A stretch of DNA of 64,000 bases from positions 1 through 64,000 of the forward strand of contig NZ_JPQU01000038.1 of assembly GCF_000737245.1 (NCBI RefSeq). Reading direction: 5' to 3'. The position numbers were made by a program, and so were the translations under genes. Source of the stretch: Pseudomonas syringae. Its GTDB lineage: Bacteria; Pseudomonadota; Gammaproteobacteria; Pseudomonadales; Pseudomonadaceae. Of this stretch, positions 9,489-17,399 are shown one piece after another (positions within the stretch are counted from its first letter, which is position 1; every line of letters begins with the position of its first letter). Below the pieces are notes generated by a model, which searched no databases, was not told the DNA's origin, and was given only the letters and a program-made list of their open reading frames with translations.

Positions 9489-10094
9489 TTACATCGGCGG
9501 AGTAAAACCATCCTTGCCGACAGCTACACCGCGAGCCGATTTGCCGTCGTCGGCCGGGAACAGGACGATCTTCGCACCCGCTTTCAGCTCGTCGCGTTTG
9601 CCGGGTTCAACGTAGGCAATCGGCACATCCTGCGGAACGACCAGTTGCTTCTCGCCGCCTTTGTACAACACGGTCAGCGTCCGGCCGTTGGCCTTGGACA
9701 GTTTGCCCACCGTACCGTTAGTCATGGTGCCAGTGGTGCCGTCGGCATTTTCCCAGCCGTAGTGACCTTCGCCGCTGCCTTTGAGGCTGGCTTCAAATAC
9801 AGTCACTTCCAGGGCTTTCAAGCTGCCATCGGCTTGTGGAATTGCGGCGGAACCGACAAAGCTGTCCGCTTTGATCGAATCCAGATCGGCCTTGGAGACC
9901 AGTCGAATACCGGTTTTGTCAGTCAGCATGATGCTCTGGTGCTGACCGCTGCGGGTGGTGTAGTTCAAGGTGTCGGCCTGAACGCTGTCGACCGTGCCGC
10001 GCATCGGTTTGACCACTGGCATGTCGGCAGCCTGAGTCATGACAGCGGCGCTGAGCAGCAACAGGCCGAACGTGGTGGACAATGCAGTCTTCAT
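9489..10094 (-). CDS. Small periplasmic protein, DUF5666-like
   Basis: Exported 201-residue protein with a signal peptide (about 1-23, ending in MTQAA). The remainder is rich in beta-strand and Gly. It has repeated short OB-like segments such as MRGTVDSVQADTLNYTTRSG and GTVGKLSKANGRTLTVLYKG, the pattern of DUF5666-type domains. It contains no Cys and no catalytic motif I recognise. It is the first gene of the minus-strand set leading to the cytochrome b and molybdoenzyme genes, and is divergent from the two-component system whose candidate operators lie in its promoter region. A role in copper or oxidative stress in the periplasm is inferred from context only. Confidence 0.8.
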   Translation of the reverse strand: MKTALSTTFGLLLLSAAVMTQAADMPVVKPMRGTVDSVQADTLNYTTRSGQHQSIMLTDKTGIRLVSKADLDSIKADSFVGSAAIPQADGSLKALEVTVFEASLKGSGEGHYGWENADGTTGTMTNGTVGKLSKANGRTLTVLYKGGEKQLVVPQDVPIAYVEPGKRDELKAGAKIVLFPADDGKSARGVAVGKDGFTPPM

Positions 10095-10164
10095 GAGTGA
10101 TTCCTTGGCAGGTGAATTCGTAATCATATTCACCCCGTTACCGGCACTGGACCATGACCGGCGA

Positions 10165-10180
10165 ATGACATCTTTGTCAT
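10165..10180. promoter_or_regulatory. Candidate response-regulator box 1 (ATGACA-N4-TGTCAT)
   Basis: ATGACATCTTTGTCAT is a perfect inverted repeat ATGACA-TCTT-TGTCAT in the divergent promoter region. It has the half-sites and spacing of the CusR/CopR boxes of heavy-metal OmpR-type regulators. It is 71 bases upstream of the periplasmic protein start. Confidence 0.7.
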
Positions 10181-10225
10181 AAACGCCGCCACTGCATTGG
10201 GGTGCCCTGATCAGTAAAGCCCTTA

Positions 10226-10241
10226 ATGACAAAGATGTAAC
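10226..10241. promoter_or_regulatory. Candidate response-regulator box 2
   Basis: ATGACAAAGATGTAAC is a second, degenerate ATGACA-N4-TGTnnn box with its centre 61 bases from the first. ACATCTTTGTCAT (10168-10180) and ATGACAAAGATGT (10226-10238) are also exact reverse complements of each other. It lies 83 bases upstream of the response regulator start, fitting autoregulation. Confidence 0.65.
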
Positions 10242-10323
10242 CGACACCGCACAAGCACTTGGTTAAACTTGGCCCACTCCGCACTTTTGCCACCCTGCCG
10301 GCGTACCGCGCCCGAGCTTAACG

Positions 10324-11013
10324 ATGCATATCCTGCTGATCGAAGACGACACCAAGACCGGCGAGTACCTGAAAAAGGGCCTCGGCGAATCCGGCTACAA
10401 GGTCGACTGGACCCAGCACGGCACCGATGGCCTGCACTTGGCCCTGGAAAACCGCTACGACCTGATCGTCCTGGATGTGATGCTGCCCGGTATCGATGGC
10501 TGGCAGATCATTGAAGTGCTGCGCGCCAGACAGGATGTGCCGGTGCTGTTCCTGACCGCCCGGGATCAATTGCAGGACCGGATTCGCGGCCTGGAACTGG
10601 GGGCTGACGACTATCTGGTCAAGCCGTTCTCCTTCACCGAGCTGTTACTGCGCATCCGCACGATTCTGCGCCGGGGAGTGGTTCGCGAGGCCGACCACTT
10701 CCATCTGGCCGACCTGGAGCTGGATCTGCTGCGCCGCCGGGTGACTCGCCAGCAACAGGTCATTGTGTTGACCAACAAGGAGTTTGCCCTGCTGCATCTG
10801 TTGTTGCGCCGGGAGGGCGATGTGCTGTCCCGAGCGCAGATCGCTTCGGAGGTCTGGGATATGAATTTCGACAGCGACACCAACGTCGTCGATGTCGCCA
10901 TCAAACGCTTGCGCAGCAAAATCGACCTGCCCTACCCGGTCAAACTCATCCATACCGTGCGCGGCATCGGCTACGTCTGCGAGGTGCGGCCATGCGCGCC
11001 CGACACTCCCTGA
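10324..11013 (+). CDS. OmpR-family response regulator, heavy-metal/HprR type
   Basis: Two-component response regulator of 229 residues. The receiver domain (1-~118) has the acidic pocket IEDD at 7-9, phospho-acceptor D51 in [10 protein letters not shown] and the conserved Lys in LVKPFSF. The C-terminal winged-helix domain (about 128-222) ends with the usual [11 protein letters not shown]. Sequence style matches the CopR/CusR/IrlR branch. It overlaps the kinase start by 22 bases and is divergent from the periplasmic protein, cytochrome b and molybdoenzyme genes, which it probably controls through the two boxes at 10165 and 10226. Confidence 0.93.
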   Translation: MHILLIEDDTKTGEYLKKGLGESGYKVDWTQHGTDGLHLALENRYDLIVLDVMLPGIDGWQIIEVLRARQDVPVLFLTARDQLQDRIRGLELGADDYLVKPFSFTELLLRIRTILRRGVVREADHFHLADLELDLLRRRVTRQQQVIVLTNKEFALLHLLLRREGDVLSRAQIASEVWDMNFDSDTNVVDVAIKRLRSKIDLPYPVKLIHTVRGIGYVCEVRPCAPDTP

Positions 11014-12377
11014 CACTGCGCTCGACCCTGGCTTTCGCTCTGGTGGCCATGTTTACCGTGGCGGGCGCGGGCTGGTATCTGTACGAGTCGATGAAAAGCT
11101 CGGTGATGCAGCGCACTGATCATGCAGTACTGGCGCGCCTCGATCACTTTCGCAAACTCCTCAGCTACGACCTGACCCTCGAGCATCTCAAGGGCAGCCC
11201 GCAACTGTTCGAGAACATGCTCGACAGCGAAGAAGACATCTTCATCATCGGCGAGCCGGGCAAGACGCCGGTGATTTCGGTCAATCCATCACGCGCACCG
11301 CTGCCGGAAACGCCCACCGTGGCGGCGGATGCCACGTTACGTGACGCCGACCTGCGCAGCGGCATGAGTCTGCAAGGCGTGCCGCTGCGGGTGGCCTCGG
11401 TGCTGGCGGTATCCGGGGGTGTTGAGGTGCGCTTGCAGGCCGCGCACGTGATGGTCAAGGAAATGGCTATGCTGGCCAGCTTCCGTCAGCGCATCTATTT
11501 CGCGGTGGCCCTGGCATTCATCGTCACCGCCCTGCTCGGCTATGCCTTGCTAAGACGTGGCTTGCGCCCTTTGCTGCGCATGACTGACCACGCCGCCAAC
11601 ATCACGCCGGCCCGTTTGCATATCCGCCTCGACAGCGACGATGCACCGATTGAATTGCAGCCACTGGGCAATGCCCTGAACGCCATGCTGGAGCGACTGG
11701 ATGATGGCTATCGGCGCCTGACGCAGTTTTCCGCTGACCTGGCCCACGAGATCCGCACGCCTGTGGGCTCGTTGATGGGCCACTGTCAGGTTGCACTGCG
11801 CCAAACTCGCAGCGCCGATGAATACCAGGCGTTGCTGGCGTCGAATCTGGAAGAACTGGAGCGCATCTCACGGCTGGTGGAAAGCATCCTGTTTCTGGCC
11901 CGTGCCGATGAAGCCCAGGCGGCGCTGGAACGTCAGCCGCTGTGTTTACAGGACGAGTTGCAGCGAGTGGCCGGTTATTTCGAAGGGCCGGCTGAAGAGC
12001 GTCAATTGAGCATCAGCACCTCGGGCGACGGGACGTTGAAGGCCGACCCGATTCTATTGCGGCGAGCGTTGAGCAATCTGGTGGCCAACGCCATTCGTTA
12101 TGCCGACGAAGCCAGCGAGATTCAGGTGCGGGTCAATCAGCGGGATGGTGAGTGGCGGGTGGACGTGGAAAACCATGGCCAACCGCTGGATGAGTCAGCC
12201 CTGGGCAAACTGTTTGACCGTTTCTACCGGGGCGACGCGTCACGCCACCAAAGCTCTGACTCCAATGGCCTGGGCCTGGCCATCGTCGCGGCAATCATGC
12301 ATTTGCACAATGGCCGGGTGAGCGTCGCGCAGCCGGTGGCGGGGACGATCTGCTTTACCCTGGCGTTCCCGGTTTGA
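10992..12377 (+). CDS. Sensor histidine kinase, heavy-metal sensor type
   Basis: Membrane histidine kinase of 461 residues, partner of the preceding regulator. Helix 1 lies at about 8-30 and helix 2 at about 165-190, enclosing a periplasmic domain of ~135 residues. A HAMP segment follows, then the dimerisation box with phospho-acceptor H252 ([10 protein letters not shown]) and an ATPase domain with N-box ([12 protein letters not shown]) and G-box (NGLGLAIV). The periplasmic domain has no Cys or His cluster that would identify copper, so the stimulus is not evident. Its start lies inside the end of the regulator gene, indicating translational coupling. Confidence 0.93.
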   Translation: MRARHSLTLRSTLAFALVAMFTVAGAGWYLYESMKSSVMQRTDHAVLARLDHFRKLLSYDLTLEHLKGSPQLFENMLDSEEDIFIIGEPGKTPVISVNPSRAPLPETPTVAADATLRDADLRSGMSLQGVPLRVASVLAVSGGVEVRLQAAHVMVKEMAMLASFRQRIYFAVALAFIVTALLGYALLRRGLRPLLRMTDHAANITPARLHIRLDSDDAPIELQPLGNALNAMLERLDDGYRRLTQFSADLAHEIRTPVGSLMGHCQVALRQTRSADEYQALLASNLEELERISRLVESILFLARADEAQAALERQPLCLQDELQRVAGYFEGPAEERQLSISTSGDGTLKADPILLRRALSNLVANAIRYADEASEIQVRVNQRDGEWRVDVENHGQPLDESALGKLFDRFYRGDASRHQSSDSNGLGLAIVAAIMHLHNGRVSVAQPVAGTICFTLAFPV

Positions 12378-12431
12378 CCATTGCACCAATGGCATGGGGA
12401 CGCCGCGCTGTATCGCAACAGACACGATCCC

Positions 12432-12520
12432 TGTAGGAGCGCGCTTGCCCGCGATAGCGTCAGGTCAGAGCAAATTTTTTTCGCTGATTCAACGCATCGC
12501 GGGCAAGCGCGCTCCTACAG
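12432..12520. repeat. REP/BIME pair
   Basis: TGTAGGAGCGCGCTTGCCCG and its reverse complement, between the convergent histidine kinase and alginate lyase genes. Confidence 0.88.
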
Positions 12521-12556
12521 ATATATTGCGCGCCCGCCTGTGAAGAAACCGCCCGA

Positions 12557-13225
12557 TCACGCTTTTTTATCGTGATTAATCGTCAGCTTGTAGAACGTCG
12601 CAGCCCCGCCTTCGGTGGCATACCCGGTGTTGTCCTGGGTATAAACCCCCGCTTTGAAGTACAGCAATTTGTCTTTCCAGCCTGCATCCAGCTTGGCGTT
12701 CCACACATAATCCGCCGCGTTGACTGACAGGTTGCCCGCCGGCGTGAGGTGGATGCTGTAGCTGAAACGCGTATTCAACGGCACGCCCTGAGCGATCATG
12801 ATCACTTCGATTTCAGCATCCGGCCCGCGGCGAAACTTGGCGACAATGTTGCCAGTCTGCAGTTTTTCCTTGAATTGATACTCCACTTTCAACAGCGGCT
12901 CCTGGCTCTTGAAGGCGTGGATTTGGCCAATCACGATCTTGCCGGTGGACGGCACCTGGTTGACCACCAGTGAGGCGCGCAGGAAATTGTCGGCCTGGGA
13001 GTAGGTCCAGTTGTTGACGCTGCCGTCGGCCTTGGTCTCGCGCAACTCCGTTCGCGGATAGATCGCGTTTTCCGTTCGCGAACCGGTCACCGGCGCCCAG
13101 AAGAACAGGGTATTACCGGAACGAAAATAACCATCCTGATAACCACCCACCAGTTTGGGGGTATCGACGATGATGGCTGGTGTGCCTACAGGAACGGACA
13201 GATTCCACATGGCGAGATCGATCAT
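12557..13225 (-). CDS. Polysaccharide lyase family 7 alginate lyase
   Basis: Alginate lyase of the PL7 jelly-roll family, 222 residues, matching in size the single-domain P. aeruginosa PA1167 type. The three family signatures are present: R58-T-E-L-R62, Q101-I-H103 and YFKAGVYTQ at 189-197. These supply the catalytic Gln/His/Tyr and Arg. The isoleucine in QIH is usually linked to activity on poly-G or mixed blocks. No signal peptide is visible from the ATG at 13225; an upstream extension reads through low-quality sequence and is not a signal either. It is monocistronic, and its promoter region abuts that of the MarR operon. Confidence 0.9.
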   Translation of the reverse strand: MIDLAMWNLSVPVGTPAIIVDTPKLVGGYQDGYFRSGNTLFFWAPVTGSRTENAIYPRTELRETKADGSVNNWTYSQADNFLRASLVVNQVPSTGKIVIGQIHAFKSQEPLLKVEYQFKEKLQTGNIVAKFRRGPDAEIEVIMIAQGVPLNTRFSYSIHLTPAGNLSVNAADYVWNAKLDAGWKDKLLYFKAGVYTQDNTGYATEGGAATFYKLTINHDKKA

Positions 13226-13663
13226 TGCATGCTCACAAGGTGCGACGAGCGCACCGACAAAGGTGTCTAGAACGGGCGTTGGCGCCGCCTGTTTGCTTCG
13301 TCTGGCATATCGGCTGACTCGATTTTTTGATGAAGGACCCGCAGCATGACCCAAGCGCCAATAAACCATCGGCGCGGGGCCAAAGCCACTATTTAGACAT
13401 CACTAGAACCGGCTGACTGAAAACGGCTGCGCCTGTGCAACCGTTAAAAAACAGGGCGCAGGAAAAATTTGTTGACGTCATTTTTTTGGAGAGACTGTCG
13501 ATCTGTTCTCGTTTTTACCATCCAAAGCCTGATTTTTTACCGACCAGCGGTACGAATTATTTTTCACAACTCGGCACTTTTTTTAAAAAAGGCTGTCCCT
13601 GACGCTTCCAACTATCTCAACAACGAACACTTCCCCTTAACGCACCCGTTTAGCGTTTACGGG

Positions 13664-13692
13664 TTGACTGTAAGACTTTGTTACAGGATTAT
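13664..13692 (+). promoter_or_regulatory. Sigma-70 type promoter of the MarR/SlyA efflux operon
   Basis: TTGACT (13664-13669), 17-base spacer, GATTAT (13687-13692) in the AT-rich 530-base divergent region between the alginate lyase and the MarR gene. The predicted transcription start falls within the palindrome at 13695. The rest of this gap holds AT-rich DNA without a credible gene. Confidence 0.6.
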
Positions 13693-13694
13693 AG

Positions 13695-13706
13695 TTAGCA
13701 AGCTAA
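13695..13706. promoter_or_regulatory. SlyA consensus operator
   Basis: TTAGCAAGCTAA is a 5+2+5 inverted repeat identical to the published consensus site of SlyA of enteric bacteria. It lies just 3' of the predicted -10 and 52 bases upstream of a SlyA/MarR-family gene, the position expected for autorepression. Confidence 0.75.
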
Positions 13707-13757
13707 TTATATCGTTACGAACAATATCAACCTCGCCCATCCCTAAACGGTCTTTTC

Positions 13758-14210
13758 ATGTCTCTTGATTCCCTGCAGATGAGTATCAGCAGTGGCATGG
13801 TCGCTGCTTCCCGCCAATGGCGACGCATCTGCCAGACCACGCTGCTGCACTTCGGCGTGTCCGAAGCCTGTGCCGCTCCGCTACTGATGATCCTGCGTCT
13901 GGGCGACGGCGTGAATCAGGTCACCGTGGCTCACGCTGCTGGCATGGAAAGCCCGACCCTGGTGCGACTGCTCGATCAACTGTGCAACGCCGACATCGTC
14001 TGCCGCACGGAAGACCCTACTGACCGTCGCGCCAAATCCTTGAGCCTTACGAAAAAAGGTCGTGCCGTGGCGCTGGCCATCGAAGATGAGTTACTGCGTT
14101 TGCGTCGGGAGGTACTCAAGGGCGTAGCGAAGGAAGACCTCGAAGCCACCCTGCGGGTGTTCAGCGCGTTCGCCAACGCCGCCAACCAAGACAACCTGGG
14201 GGCGATTTGA
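13758..14210 (+). CDS. MarR/SlyA-family transcriptional regulator
   Basis: Winged-helix repressor, 150 residues, usual MarR length. The recognition region runs through VAHAAGMESPTLVRLLDQL (about 56-74), and the wing contains TEDPTDRRAKSLSLTKKG, whose DxRxxxxxLT core is the MarR signature. It is the first gene of a five-gene efflux operon, and its stop overlaps the TTG start of the FUSC gene. A perfect SlyA-type palindrome at the promoter suggests direct autorepression, relieved by small aromatic ligands as for other members of the family. ATG 13758 is used; in-frame ATG 13782 would remove part of the first helix. Confidence 0.92.
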   Translation: MSLDSLQMSISSGMVAASRQWRRICQTTLLHFGVSEACAAPLLMILRLGDGVNQVTVAHAAGMESPTLVRLLDQLCNADIVCRTEDPTDRRAKSLSLTKKGRAVALAIEDELLRLRREVLKGVAKEDLEATLRVFSAFANAANQDNLGAI

Positions 14211-16297
14211 AAGATTTTTTTGCCGGCGTCCCCCCCGCACGCGATTGGTTTTATGGGGTACGTACTTTCGGCGCGTCGATGCTGGCGTTGTACATCGCAC
14301 TACTGATGGAAATGCCGCGCCCGTACTGGGCGATGGCCACCGTGTACATCGTCTCCAGCCCGTTTGTCGGCCCGACCAGTTCCAAGGCGCTGTACCGTGC
14401 GTTCGGCACACTGACCGGCGCAGCCGCGTCGGTTTTTATCGTGCCGATGTTCGTCCAGACGCCGTTTCTGCTGGCAGTGGTCATCGCCCTCTGGACCGGC
14501 ACCCTGCTGTTCTTGTCCCTGCATCTGCGCACCGCCAACAGCTATGCCCTGATGCTCGCCGGTTACACCATGCCGCTGATTTCCTTTCCGGTAGTGGATA
14601 ACCCCCAGGCAGTGTTTGAAATCGCGGTATCGCGGACTGAAGAAATCTTCCTCGGCATCGTCTGCGCCGCGGTGGTCGGCAGCATGTTCTGGCCGCGCCG
14701 CCTGGCCCCGGTCATGCAGGGCGCTGCGGCTCAATGGTTCAGCGATGCGTCGGCTTACAGCAGTCAGTTTCTGGCCCGCACAGTATCGGCCGAGGAGGTT
14801 CGCGCCCTGCGGGTCTCGATGGCAGCCACCTTCAACACCCTCGAACCGATGATTGGCCAGTTGCCCCACGAAGGCGCCCGAAACCAGACCGTACGCAACG
14901 CCAAAGAACTGCGCGGCAGAATGATCCATTTATTGCCGGTAATCGACGCGCTGGATGATGCCTTGTGGGCACTGGAACGGCGCTCAGCGCAATCGATTGC
15001 CGACATCACGCCGCTGCTGATGGAAATCCGAAACTGGCTGGACAACACCGCCAGCGGACTGCAAACCGAACAGTGGCGAGCCCTGCATCGTCACCTTGAA
15101 CGTCTGGAGCCGAGGCCGGAGCAGCTTGATGATCGCCAGCAGCTATTGCTGTCCAACGCGCTGTATCGCCTGAGGGAATGGATTGATCTGTGGCAGGACT
15201 GCCGCTCCCTGCAACACGCGATCAAGACTGACGATCAATCCCCTTGGCGGGCGGTCTATCGCCACTGGCGGCTGGCGAAGATCAAGCCGTTTCTGGATCG
15301 CGGCCTGATGCTCTATTCGGTCATGACTTCAGTGCTGGCGATCATCGTCGCGTCGGTGCTCTGGATTCTGCTGGGCTGGACCGATGGCGCTGCTGCGGTG
15401 GCGCTGGCGGCGGTGTCGTGCAGTTTCTTCGCGGCCATGGACGACCCGGCCCCGCAAATCTATCGGTTCTTTTTCTGGACCATGCTTTCGGTGCTGTTCG
15501 CCAGCCTTTATCTGTTCGTGGTGCTACCCAACCTGCACGACTTCCCGATGCTGGTGCTGGCCTTCGCGGTGCCATTCATTTGTGTTGGCACCCTGACCTT
15601 ACAGCCGCGTTTCTATCTCGGCACCCTGCTGACCATCGTCAACACCTCGTCCTTCATCAGCATCCAGAGTGCCTACGACGCCGACTTCCTGAACTTCATC
15701 AACTCCAACCTGGCCGGTCCCGTGGGCCTGCTGTTCGCGTTTGTCTGGACGCTGATCATGCGTCCGTTCGGCGTTGAACTGGCATCGAAACGCCTGACCC
15801 GCTTTGGCTGGCGCGACATCGTCGCCCTGACCAAACCCGCCACGCTGGTTGAGCGCCGGGCCATGGGCGTGAAGATGCTCGATCGCCTCATGCAGCATTT
15901 GCCGCGTCTGGCAGCCACCGCGCAAGACACCGGCGTGGCCGTGCGTGAATTGCGAGTTGCCCTGAATTTGCTGGACACCCTGGCATGGCTGCCGAGGGCG
16001 CATGCGTCGCAACAACTGCTGTTGCGCCAGGTGATCGATGAGGTGGGCGGTCATTTTCAGGCCTGCCTCAAGGCCGGGCGCCGCCTGCCAGCGCCCAACG
16101 CCATCCTGATGACCATGGACCGTGCGCGACGCGCCTTTAATGCCGAGTCGCAGATTGACGACGAGGTCCGCATCCATTTGCTGCACGCCTTGAGTGGTCT
16201 GCGTCTGGCACTGCTGCCCGGCGTGGAAATCGTCAACGCGACAGCCATCGAAACCGAATCTCATCCCCCCTACGGCCTCGACGGAGCGTCTCTATGA
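14207..16297 (+). CDS. FUSC-family inner-membrane transporter (AaeB-like)
   Basis: Aromatic acid/toxic compound exporter of the FUSC/AaeB type, 696 residues. Two blocks of about six membrane helices (roughly 20-165 and 365-520) each precede a long soluble cytoplasmic region, the usual FUSC architecture; YALMLAGYTMPL lies in the first block. It begins with TTG at 14207, overlapping the MarR stop as TTGA; no ATG sits in the first 25 codons, so the rare start is well supported. Overlaps with its neighbours link it tightly to DUF1656, HlyD and NodT partners, giving a tripartite pump. Confidence 0.92.
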   Translation: MKDFFAGVPPARDWFYGVRTFGASMLALYIALLMEMPRPYWAMATVYIVSSPFVGPTSSKALYRAFGTLTGAAASVFIVPMFVQTPFLLAVVIALWTGTLLFLSLHLRTANSYALMLAGYTMPLISFPVVDNPQAVFEIAVSRTEEIFLGIVCAAVVGSMFWPRRLAPVMQGAAAQWFSDASAYSSQFLARTVSAEEVRALRVSMAATFNTLEPMIGQLPHEGARNQTVRNAKELRGRMIHLLPVIDALDDALWALERRSAQSIADITPLLMEIRNWLDNTASGLQTEQWRALHRHLERLEPRPEQLDDRQQLLLSNALYRLREWIDLWQDCRSLQHAIKTDDQSPWRAVYRHWRLAKIKPFLDRGLMLYSVMTSVLAIIVASVLWILLGWTDGAAAVALAAVSCSFFAAMDDPAPQIYRFFFWTMLSVLFASLYLFVVLPNLHDFPMLVLAFAVPFICVGTLTLQPRFYLGTLLTIVNTSSFISIQSAYDADFLNFINSNLAGPVGLLFAFVWTLIMRPFGVELASKRLTRFGWRDIVALTKPATLVERRAMGVKMLDRLMQHLPRLAATAQDTGVAVRELRVALNLLDTLAWLPRAHASQQLLLRQVIDEVGGHFQACLKAGRRLPAPNAILMTMDRARRAFNAESQIDDEVRIHLLHALSGLRLALLPGVEIVNATAIETESHPPYGLDGASL

Positions 16298-16503
16298 TTG
16301 GCGATCTGGACATCAGCGGGGTCTTCGTGCCCACTTTTCTGGCGCTGATGGGCATTACCTACGTGTTGTTTCTGGGCGTCCACGCGGTGTTATCGCGGGC
16401 CCACTTTTATCGTCTGGTCTGGCACCGGGCATTGTTCAATACAGGTCTATACGCTTTGCTGCTCGGCGCCGTGGATACTCTCAGTCGATACCTGATGAAA
16501 TGA
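16294..16503 (+). CDS. DUF1656 small membrane protein (AaeX-like)
   Basis: Membrane protein of 69 residues with two predicted helices (about 12-35 and 45-65). It matches the DUF1656/AaeX family that accompanies AaeAB-type pumps. Its ATG overlaps the FUSC stop as ATGA, and its own stop overlaps the start of the adaptor gene. Its exact role in the pump is unknown; it may help assembly of the inner-membrane part. Confidence 0.9.
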   Translation: MIGDLDISGVFVPTFLALMGITYVLFLGVHAVLSRAHFYRLVWHRALFNTGLYALLLGAVDTLSRYLMK

Positions 16504-17399
16504 AAAAACCTCTGCTTACCCTGGGCCGCGTGGTCCTGACTCTGCTGGTTGTGACCTTCGCCGCCATCGTCGTGTGGCGCATGGTCATGTATTACATGTA
16601 CGCACCGTGGACCCGCGACGGGCACATCCGCGCCGACGTCATCCAGATTGCCCCGGACGTTTCCGGGCTGATTCAGAAGGTCGAAGTGCGCGATAACCAA
16701 CTGGTCAGCAAAGGCCAGGTACTGTTCACCATCGATCAAGACCGTTTCCGTCTCGCCCTGCGTCAGGCTCAGGCGACCGTGGCCGAACGTCAGGAAAGCT
16801 GGGAACAGGCGCGCCGCGAGAACAAACGCAACCGCAGCCTGGGCAACCTGGTGGCTCGCGAGCAACTGGAAGAAAGCCAGTCCCGGGAGGCCCGTGCCCT
16901 CTCCGCCCTGAACGAATCGCAAGTGGCGGTAGATGCCGCGCAACTGAACCTCGACCGCTCGGTGATCCGCAGCCCGGTGGACGGCTACCTCAACGACCGT
17001 GCGCCCCGTGATCGCGAATTCGTTACGGCGGGCCGTCCAATCCTGTCGGTGGTCGACGGCGCATCGTTCCACATCGACGGTTATTTTGAAGAAACCAAGC
17101 TTGATGGCATCCACATTGGCCAAAGCGTGGACATCCGGGTCATCGGCGACAACGCACGGTTGCGCGGGCACGTGGTGAGCATCGTCGCCGGCATCGAAGA
17201 CCGCGACCGCAGCAGCGGCTCGAACCTGCTGCCCAATGTCAATCCGGCGTTCAGCTGGGTGCGCCTGGCACAACGGATCCCGGTACGTATCGCCTTTGAT
17301 GACGTCCCGGCCAATTTCCGCATGATCGCCGGGCGCACCGCCACCGTATCGATCATGGAGGATGCCCAGGCATCCAGCTTGCAGGAGTCCGGTAAATGA
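16500..17399 (+). CDS. HlyD-family periplasmic adaptor (AaeA-like)
   Basis: Membrane-fusion protein of 299 residues. It has an N-terminal membrane anchor (about 8-30), then a lipoyl half-motif around DVSGLIQKVEVRDNQLVSKG, a short alpha-helical hairpin (about 85-150), the second lipoyl half (LDRSVIRSPVDGYLNDRAP) and a beta-barrel domain. It bridges the FUSC transporter to the outer-membrane component encoded next. The ATG at 16500 overlaps the DUF1656 stop and begins directly with the anchor; longer in-frame readings cross the previous gene. Confidence 0.93.
   Translation: MKKPLLTLGRVVLTLLVVTFAAIVVWRMVMYYMYAPWTRDGHIRADVIQIAPDVSGLIQKVEVRDNQLVSKGQVLFTIDQDRFRLALRQAQATVAERQESWEQARRENKRNRSLGNLVAREQLEESQSREARALSALNESQVAVDAAQLNLDRSVIRSPVDGYLNDRAPRDREFVTAGRPILSVVDGASFHIDGYFEETKLDGIHIGQSVDIRVIGDNARLRGHVVSIVAGIEDRDRSSGSNLLPNVNPAFSWVRLAQRIPVRIAFDDVPANFRMIAGRTATVSIMEDAQASSLQESGK

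Noticed and set aside
13469..13768. 99-codon frame in the AT-rich gap before the MarR gene
   Set aside because: It runs across the predicted promoter and SlyA palindrome, and its composition and lack of ribosome site do not support a gene.
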